Below, one piece after another: positions 5,905 to 10,035 of a stretch of 10,035 bases of DNA. Position numbers and translations under genes: made by a program. The stretch spans positions 1 through 10,035 of the forward strand of contig JAFTLD010000102.1 of assembly GCA_017452945.1 (NCBI GenBank), in the 5' to 3' direction. Below the pieces are notes generated by a model. That model ran no database searches. It was not told where the DNA came from and saw only the letters and a list, made by a program, of their open reading frames with translations. Every line of letters starts with the position of its first letter. The stretch's first letter is position 1. The stretch comes from Clostridia bacterium. Its GTDB lineage: Bacteria; Bacillota_A; Clostridia; Oscillospirales; CAG-272.

Positions 5905-6798
5905 ATGACACACACACCGATTTTCAAGGGCATTGCCACCGCGCTGATCACCCCCATGCACGCAGACGGGAGCGTGGATTACGAGGCTTTCGGCCGCTTG
6001 ATCGATTGGCAGATCGAATGCGGCATTGACGCGCTGGTCATTGCAGGTACGACAGGTGAGGGCTCTACCTTAACCGACGAGGAGCACCGCGAGGTCATCC
6101 GCTATTCCGTAGAGCGTGCGGCACACCGCGTCCCCATCATTGCAGGCACGGGCAGCAACGATACAGCCTATGCATGCGACCTGACCAGATTCTCCGCAGA
6201 GGTAGGCGCAGACGCCATGCTGGTGGTCACCCCCTACTACAACAAAGCAACGCAAAACGGCCTTGTCAAGATGTTCAACGCCATCGCAGACGCATCGGAC
6301 AAGCCCATCATTGCATACAACGTCCCCTCCCGCACCGGCTGTGCCATTGCACCAGCAACCTACGCAAAGCTTGCCGAGAACCCCAAGATCACGGCCATCA
6401 AGGAAGCCAACGGTGACATCGGTGCCATCGTGGAAACCGCTGCGTTGGTTGGCGACAAAATGGACATTTACTCCGGTAACGACGACCAGATCGTCCCCGT
6501 GCTGGCCATGGGCGGTATGGGCTGCATTTCGGTGCTCTCAAACGTTCTGCCCCGCGAGACCAAGCAGATCTGTGAGCTGTTCTGGCAGGGCGACGTCAAG
6601 GGTGCAGCTGCACTGCAATGCAAGCTGCTGCCCCTGATCAAGGCGCTGTTTTCTGAGGTCAACCCCATTCCCGTCAAGGCTGCTATGGCAAAGATGGGCT
6701 TCTGCTCCCCTGCCATCCGCCTGCCCCTGACCGAAATGGAAGAAGCACATGCCGAGGTGCTTTATGCGCGCATGAGAGAGGCGGGAATTGACGTATGA
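5905..6798 (+). CDS. dapA: 4-hydroxy-tetrahydrodipicolinate synthase
   Basis: This 297-aa cytoplasmic aldolase condenses pyruvate with L-aspartate 4-semialdehyde, the committed step to diaminopimelate and lysine. Family signatures are intact: AGTTGEGSTLT (47-57) with Thr49 and Thr50, VVTPYYNKATQNG (107-119) with Tyr112, YNVPSRTG (138-145) with Tyr138 and Arg143, and AIKEANGD (164-171) with Lys166 as the Schiff-base lysine. Each key residue is offset by five from the E. coli numbering. The length is typical. The start has AAAGGAAG upstream. The stop overlaps the start of dapB in an ATGA arrangement, a sign of translational coupling. Expression should be shut off by lysine through the leader riboswitch. 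Confidence 0.97.
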   Translation: MTHTPIFKGIATALITPMHADGSVDYEAFGRLIDWQIECGIDALVIAGTTGEGSTLTDEEHREVIRYSVERAAHRVPIIAGTGSNDTAYACDLTRFSAEVGADAMLVVTPYYNKATQNGLVKMFNAIADASDKPIIAYNVPSRTGCAIAPATYAKLAENPKITAIKEANGDIGAIVETAALVGDKMDIYSGNDDQIVPVLAMGGMGCISVLSNVLPRETKQICELFWQGDVKGAAALQCKLLPLIKALFSEVNPIPVKAAMAKMGFCSPAIRLPLTEMEEAHAEVLYARMREAGIDV

Positions 6799-7571
6799 AG
6801 GTCATGATCATTGGCGCTGCAGGCCGCATGGGCAAGGAGCTTTTGGCGCTGGTACAGAACGGTTATGCAGGTACAACTGCCGCCATCGGCATTGACGCTT
6901 ATTCAGACGAATACCCCCACACACCGGGAGCATGCGGTGAGATCCCTGACGTGATCGTGGATTTTTCGCACATGAGTGCTACCGACGCGGTGCTTGATTG
7001 GGCCGTGGCCAACAACGTCCCTTGTGTAATCGGCACTACGGGACACACCGAGCAGCAGCTCTCTCATATCGCAAAAGCTGCCGAGCACATTCCCGTATTC
7101 CATTCGGGCAACATGTCGGTAGGCATTGCGGTGCTTTTGCAGCTTGCAAAGCAGACCGCACGCGCATTCCCCGATGCAGATATTGAGATCATTGAGGTGC
7201 ATCACAAGCACAAGGCGGACGCCCCCAGCGGTACGGCCTTGATGCTGGCCAAGGCTATTGAGGAGGTGCGCCCCGATTCCAGACGCGTGCTTGGCAGAAG
7301 CGGCCAGGGCAAAAGAGAGCCGCAGGATATCGGCATTTCCGCGGTACGCATGGGCAACGTGGTGGGTGAGCACAAGGTATGTATCTGCACCGACAGCCAG
7401 ACCATCACGCTGGAGCATAAAGCGCACACCCGCGCTTTGTTTGCCGAGGGTGCCTTGACGGCAGCGGCATATATTCGGGGCAAGACCCCCGGGCTTTACA
7501 ACATGCAGGTCATGTTGGACGAGCTGAATAAGGAGAAGGATTATGAAGATAGCAATTGTGGGATACGGTAA
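6795..7571 (+). CDS. dapB: 4-hydroxy-tetrahydrodipicolinate reductase
   Basis: This 258-aa NAD(P)H-dependent reductase makes tetrahydrodipicolinate from the DapA product. The N-terminal Rossmann motif is IIGAAGRMG (5-13), followed by IGTTGH (79-84), SGNMSVG (104-110) and the catalytic and substrate-binding segment EVHHKHKADAPSGTA (134-148) with His136/His137 and Lys140. The usual C-terminal GLYNMQVMLDEL is present, but the frame continues for 14 more residues and overlaps ddh by 29 bases. That tail is therefore probably dictated by the overlap with the ddh start rather than by function. The start overlaps the dapA stop by 4 bases. Confidence 0.96.
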   Translation: MKVMIIGAAGRMGKELLALVQNGYAGTTAAIGIDAYSDEYPHTPGACGEIPDVIVDFSHMSATDAVLDWAVANNVPCVIGTTGHTEQQLSHIAKAAEHIPVFHSGNMSVGIAVLLQLAKQTARAFPDADIEIIEVHHKHKADAPSGTALMLAKAIEEVRPDSRRVLGRSGQGKREPQDIGISAVRMGNVVGEHKVCICTDSQTITLEHKAHTRALFAEGALTAAAYIRGKTPGLYNMQVMLDELNKEKDYEDSNCGIR

Positions 7572-8514
7572 TCTCGGCCGCGGTGTGGAAGCCGCGCTGA
7601 CTGCCGCTCCCGATATGCAGGCTGTGGGAATTTTCACGCGCCGTGACCCCGCGAGCGTGCAAAGCGTCATGGGCTTGCCCGTATACGGTATGAGTGCGCT
7701 GGAGGGCATGACGGACGAGATCGACGTTGTCATCAACTGCGGCGGTTCTGCAACGGACCTGCCCCACTCCACCCCCGCGCTGGCTGAAAAATTCCACGTG
7801 GTGGACAGCTTTGACACGCACGCAAAGATCCCCCAGCATCGTGCTGCGGTCGATGCAGCCGCACGTAAAGGCGGTAAGGTGGCCGTGATCTCTGTTGGTT
7901 GGGACCCCGGTATGTTTTCGCTGACCAGACTTTACGCGTCAAGCATACTGCCCGACGGCAAAAGCTACACCTTTTGGGGTACGGGCGTCAGCCAGGGGCA
8001 CTCGGATGCCATTCGTCGCATCGAGGGCGTAGCGGATGCAAGACAGTACACGGTGCCGATCGAGGCGGCTATGGAGCGCATCAAGAACGGTGAGATGCCG
8101 ACGTTTGCAGCGGCAGATATGCACGAGCGCGTTTGCTACGTGGCCATCAAGGACGGTGCGGACGCAGCAGAGATCGAGCAAAAGATCGTGACCATGCCCG
8201 ACTATTTTGCCCCTTACAAGACCACCGTGCATTTTGTCAGCTTGGAGGAATTGCACCGCGACCACGCAGGTCTGCCGCACGGCGGCACGGTCATTCACGC
8301 GGGCAAGGCTGCAACAAGCTCGGCGCACACCATCGAATACAAGCTGAATTTGCAGTCCAACCCCGATTTCACAGGCAGCATTCTGGTGGCCTTTGCAAGA
8401 GCGGCATACAGGCTCGGGCAGATGGGCGAGTGCGGCTGCAAAACCGCGTTTGACATCGCACCTATCTTGCTCTCACCGCAAGACCCCGAGGAGCTGTACG
8501 CGCACCTGCTGTAA
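7543..8514 (+). CDS. ddh: meso-Diaminopimelate D-dehydrogenase
   Basis: This 323-aa NADPH-dependent enzyme converts tetrahydrodipicolinate and ammonia directly to meso-diaminopimelate, bypassing the acyl-intermediate steps. The N-terminal dinucleotide motif is IVGYGNLGRGV (5-15), followed by the INCGGSATDLP region (64-74), VVDSFDTHAKIP (86-97), and VGWDPGMFSL (118-127) in which Trp120 and Asp121 correspond to active-site residues of the Corynebacterium enzyme. FWGTGVSQGHSDAIRRIEGV (144-163) is a further family hallmark, and the length is typical. The ATG has AAGGAG upstream, inside the end of dapB. It is the last gene of the lysine-riboswitch operon; no strong terminator follows at once, and the hairpins at 8593-8637 and 8769-8803 may serve. 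Confidence 0.96.
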   Translation: MKIAIVGYGNLGRGVEAALTAAPDMQAVGIFTRRDPASVQSVMGLPVYGMSALEGMTDEIDVVINCGGSATDLPHSTPALAEKFHVVDSFDTHAKIPQHRAAVDAAARKGGKVAVISVGWDPGMFSLTRLYASSILPDGKSYTFWGTGVSQGHSDAIRRIEGVADARQYTVPIEAAMERIKNGEMPTFAAADMHERVCYVAIKDGADAAEIEQKIVTMPDYFAPYKTTVHFVSLEELHRDHAGLPHGGTVIHAGKAATSSAHTIEYKLNLQSNPDFTGSILVAFARAAYRLGQMGECGCKTAFDIAPILLSPQDPEELYAHLL

Positions 8515-8571
8515 CACCACCAACTACCACAGGCTGAAAGCTTTCACCCACCCCACCCAAACGGTCCACCT

Positions 8572-8635
8572 CCACAGGATGAAAGTTTGGATCGAGCCTT
8601 TTCAAAGGCTCGCATGGGTCGAGGGCGTGAAGCCC
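8572..8635. repeat. Palindromic intergenic repeat, copy B
   Basis: This is the inverted partner of the repeat at 1-64, with four mismatches over 64 positions. It contains two clear hairpins, CGAGCCTTT (8593-8601) with AAAGGCTCG (8604-8612), and GAGGGC (8621-8626) with GCCCTC (8632-8637), and further short GC-rich hairpins follow at 8641-8656 and near 8681-8695 (TTTCGC/GCGAAA). A shortened, diverged copy of its first part lies in the opposite orientation at 9246-9273. Confidence 0.8.
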
Positions 8636-8722
8636 TCGTCGCGCCCGCAGGGGCGAAACTTTTCTTTCGGCGTTTAATTTCGCGAAGCGAAATATGTTCT
8701 TCTTTTGCGCCTACTTGCACAA

Positions 8723-8754
8723 AAAAGAACGGAGAGAATTTCCTCAATGTAAAA
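8723..8754. repeat. Left inverted repeat flanking the XRE gene
   Basis: This 32-bp stretch (beginning AAAAGAACGGAGAGAATTT) matches the reverse complement of 9198-9229 at 30 of 32 positions by direct comparison. The pair encloses one regulator gene and two terminator hairpins. No transposase is present. Confidence 0.8.
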
Positions 8755-8761
8755 ACGTAAA

Positions 8762-8803
8762 TAACAAAGGGAGAGCCCATCAAGGTTCTCCCTTCTCTTT
8801 TTT
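8762..8803. terminator. Bidirectional-looking terminator left of the XRE gene
   Basis: GGGAGAGCC (8769-8777) pairs with GGTTCTCCC (8784-8792) with one G-U pair. On the plus strand TTCTCTTTTTT follows, which could end ddh transcripts; on the minus strand TTTGTTATTT follows, which could end a leftward transcript from 8849-8877. A closely similar hairpin stands on the other side of the regulator gene. Confidence 0.8.
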
Positions 8804-8842
8804 GACTAACACATATTCCGGACTTTCGTAATTCTTATCATT
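8762..8842 (-). ncRNA. Possible short RNA of about 80 nt, divergent from the XRE gene
   Basis: This is a prediction from flanking signals only. A near-consensus leftward promoter would start transcription near 8842, and the hairpin with a T-rich tail on the minus strand would stop it near 8762. No protein gene of normal size lies in between; there is only an 11-codon frame starting at the first bases of the transcript, without a ribosome site. Confidence 0.35.
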
Positions 8843-8899
8843 AACACAATTATATCGCAAAAATGTGTTAAAGTCAAGTATATTCTTAAGATTAACACA
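8806..8899. promoter_or_regulatory. Cluster of TTAACACA motifs, likely operators
   Basis: Four copies of (T/C)TAACACA occur in 94 bp: 8806-8813 (first base C), 8841-8848, 8864-8871 in reverse as TGTGTTAA, and 8892-8899. The second and third form a dyad around the leftward -10 box, and the fourth is just before the regulator's ribosome site. Such a cluster upstream of a small DNA-binding protein suggests self-regulation by that protein; this is inference. Confidence 0.6.
8849..8877 (-). promoter_or_regulatory. Leftward near-consensus promoter inside the operator cluster
   Basis: On the minus strand TTGACT (8872-8877) and TATAAT (8849-8854) are separated by exactly 17 bp. It points away from the regulator gene, towards the terminator at 8762-8803. 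The regulator's own rightward promoter is less clear; TATATT at 8879-8884 is a candidate -10 box with no good -35 box. Confidence 0.65.
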
Positions 8900-8917
8900 T
8901 TTTTGGGGGTGTTACGT

Positions 8918-9160
8918 ATGAAAATTTACGATTACAACGGCAGCAAAAATATTTGCGGGCAGAGAGTCAAGGAAGCCAGAAAGAAATGCAATCTCTCACA
9001 GGAAAATCTCGCGGCAAAGCTGCAGCTGGAGGGCGTGATCATTGAACGTGACAGCGTCAGCAGAATTGAAATCGGCACGCGATTTGTGGCGGATTACGAG
9101 ATTGCCGCGCTGTGTAAAATTTTACACGTAACGCCCGGCTATTTGTTGGGAATGGAATAA
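8918..9160 (+). CDS. Small XRE-family helix-turn-helix regulator
   Basis: This 80-aa protein is essentially one HTH_3-type DNA-binding domain. The region RVKEARKKCNLSQENLAAKL (16-35) carries the first helices, and ERDSVSRIEIGTRFVADYEIAALCKILHV (43-71) the recognition helix and the rest of the five-helix bundle, ending in TPGYLLGM. There is no partner or sensor domain. The N-terminal MKIYDYNGSKNICG is typical of a common clostridial group of such proteins. A TTG at 8903 and a GTG at 8909 are in frame, but the ATG at 8918 is best placed behind GGGGG (8905-8909). It sits alone between two terminators and inverted repeats, with TTAACACA motifs upstream, so self-repression is likely. Its targets elsewhere are unknown. 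Confidence 0.9.
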   Translation: MKIYDYNGSKNICGQRVKEARKKCNLSQENLAAKLQLEGVIIERDSVSRIEIGTRFVADYEIAALCKILHVTPGYLLGME

Positions 9161-9166
9161 CGTATA

Positions 9167-9200
9167 GGGAGAATCCACACAGGGTTCTCCCTTTTGATTT
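9167..9200 (+). terminator. Terminator of the XRE gene
   Basis: GGGAGAATCC (9167-9176) pairs with GGGTTCTCCC minus its last unpaired base (9182-9191; 10 bp with one G-U pair) around a 5-nt loop, then TTTTGATTT. It begins 7 bases after the stop codon. Loop-side and stem sequences closely resemble the hairpin at 8769-8792, so the two are probably related copies. Confidence 0.85.
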
Positions 9201-9229
9201 TACATTGAGCAAATTCTCTCCGTTCTTTC
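9198..9229. repeat. Right inverted repeat flanking the XRE gene
   Basis: Reverse complement of 8723-8754 at 30 of 32 positions. It directly follows the T-tract of the terminator of the regulator gene, mirroring the left side, where the repeat adjoins the left terminator. Confidence 0.8.
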
Positions 9230-9245
9230 TTTACCATGCTTTTCT

Positions 9246-9273
9246 GAAAAAAGGTCGATCAAAAACTTTCATA
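9246..9273. repeat. Diverged third copy of the palindromic repeat (partial)
   Basis: Read on the minus strand, ATGAAAGTTTTTGATCGACC followed by TTTTTTCA parallels the start of copy B (ATGAAAGTTTGGATCGAGCC, then TTTTCA). It has lost the perfect hairpin and is in the same orientation as copy A. It lies just past the 3' end of the permease gene, again a position after an operon. Confidence 0.55.
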
Positions 9274-9291
9274 GCAGGCTGTCTGTGTGAA

Positions 9292-10035
9292 TCACGTTTT
9301 GGCAATATGCTTTCTCATATCCAGCGCGCAAGCGACCAGAATGATCGCGCCCTTGATGACCGTCATGATAGCCGGCTCAAAATTGAGGAACACCAAGCCC
9401 GCATTGACCAGCTGTAAAAGGAACACGCCCAGCATGACCCCTCGGATCTTGCCCACGCCGCCCATGAACGACACGCCGCCGATCACACACGCAGCAATCG
9501 CATCCAGCTCATAGTTGACACCGGTTGCCGTGGAGTTGGATGACACTCTGGCGCACTCAACAAAGGCTGAAACGCCATACAGCACGCCTGCCAGAACAAA
9601 CACACTGATAATAGTCTTTGCCACGCTGACACCCGAAACAGCCGCAGCCTCGGGGTTTGTGCCCACCGCGAACATGTTCTTTCCAAGCACGGTCTTATTC
9701 CACACGATCCACATGATCACCGTCACAAGCACCGCGATCCACAAATAGTTGGGAAACTGCACGCCACCGATATTGATGCCGCCCGTAACAAGACTCGTAT
9801 AACTTGGGTCAAGCCCTGCAATAGGTGCGCTGTTGTTCTGCCCCAACGACACGTACCACATCACACCGCCGTACAAGATCAGCTGCGTGCCCAGCGTGAC
9901 GATAAACGGATGCAGCTTGAATTTGGACACCATAAACCCATTAAAACCGCCCACAAATCCGCCAACCAGCATGACCAGCAAAAGTGCTACGGGGATCAAC
10001 CATGGGCTATACGAAAGCATGGGAAACATCTTGCT
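9292..10035 (-). CDS. mglC: Sugar ABC transporter permease, MglC-like (5' end missing)
   Basis: The visible 247 codons are the C-terminal part of an inner-membrane permease of the ribose/galactose type (BPD_transp_2). The frame is still open at the right window edge, so the ATG at 10029 is not the real start; family members are about 330-350 aa and perhaps 90 residues are missing. Family signatures, counted from that ATG, are HPFIVTLGT (40-48), LGKNMFAVGTNPEAAAVSGV (115-134) and YELDAIAACVIGGVSFMGG (173-191), the last close to E. coli MglC. Several hydrophobic membrane segments are evident (10-33, 96-111, 140-157, 200-216, 222-237). The likely substrate is galactose, methyl-galactoside or glucose; ribose or xylose is possible. 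The ATPase and binding-protein genes would lie beyond the right edge. Confidence 0.88.
   Translation of the reverse strand, partial: SKMFPMLSYSPWLIPVALLLVMLVGGFVGGFNGFMVSKFKLHPFIVTLGTQLILYGGVMWYVSLGQNNSAPIAGLDPSYTSLVTGGINIGGVQFPNYLWIAVLVTVIMWIVWNKTVLGKNMFAVGTNPEAAAVSGVSVAKTIISVFVLAGVLYGVSAFVECARVSSNSTATGVNYELDAIAACVIGGVSFMGGVGKIRGVMLGVFLLQLVNAGLVFLNFEPAIMTVIKGAIILVACALDMRKHIAKT

Noticed and set aside
6903..7817. Minus-strand open frame of 304 codons opposite dapB and the start of ddh
   Set aside because: It is a codon-bias shadow of two confirmed biosynthetic genes.
8544..8783. 79-codon minus-strand frame left of the regulator gene
   Set aside because: It starts in the loop of a terminator hairpin and is made of repeat sequence; its composition (runs of Arg, Lys, Gly) is not protein-like.
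8806..8841. 11-codon frame at the start of the predicted leftward short RNA
   Set aside because: The start would be at the very 5' end without a ribosome site, and the peptide has no recognisable features.
1..10035. CRISPR array, tRNA or rRNA genes, phage or defence genes
   Set aside because: I saw no regularly spaced direct repeats, cloverleaf-type sequences, conserved rRNA stretches or phage/defence family motifs.

Overview
The window looks like chromosomal DNA from a Gram-positive, probably gut-associated member of the Clostridia (Oscillospirales or Christensenellales type). The signs are purine-rich Shine-Dalgarno sites before nearly every gene, consensus sigma-A promoters, a transketolase split into two subunit genes, a lysine riboswitch with an intrinsic terminator, the one-step diaminopimelate dehydrogenase route, and palindromic intergenic repeats of a kind familiar from these genomes. 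This placement is inferred from gene content and style, not from a marker gene.

Layout, left to right. Positions 1-119 hold one copy of a palindromic intergenic repeat. Positions 126-2016 are a leftward two-gene operon for split transketolase, with its own promoter and terminator. A divergent consensus promoter drives a small CPWC-motif protein at 2180-2458 (DUF6980-like). Positions 2461-3050 have no convincing gene; they contain a hairpin, a 194-bp palindromic MITE-like element with 43-bp perfect arms, and a promoter. A rightward run follows at 3057-5562: an RNHCP-domain zinc-ribbon protein, an alpha/beta hydrolase of the monoacylglycerol-lipase type, the RuvX/YqgF nuclease, and an unrecognised membrane-anchored protein.

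Positions 5585-8514 are the metabolic centrepiece: a perfect promoter, a lysine (L-box) riboswitch, a strong terminator, then dapA, dapB and ddh with overlapping ends. Together they turn aspartate semialdehyde and pyruvate into meso-diaminopimelate in three enzymatic steps, for peptidoglycan and lysine, with lysine expected to shut off transcription in the leader.

Positions 8572-9273 are the most unusual part. A small XRE-type regulator gene is bracketed by two similar terminator hairpins and by inverted copies of a composite repeat. Its upstream region has four copies of a TTAACACA-type motif and a near-consensus promoter pointing away from the gene, which would make an RNA of only about 80 nt. 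The window ends in the 3' part of a leftward sugar ABC permease gene of the MglC type, cut by the window edge.

Most of the window is ordinary housekeeping and biosynthetic DNA. I do not see a clearly new multi-gene system. The best leads are the regulator cassette with its divergent short transcript and the architecture of the repeats.
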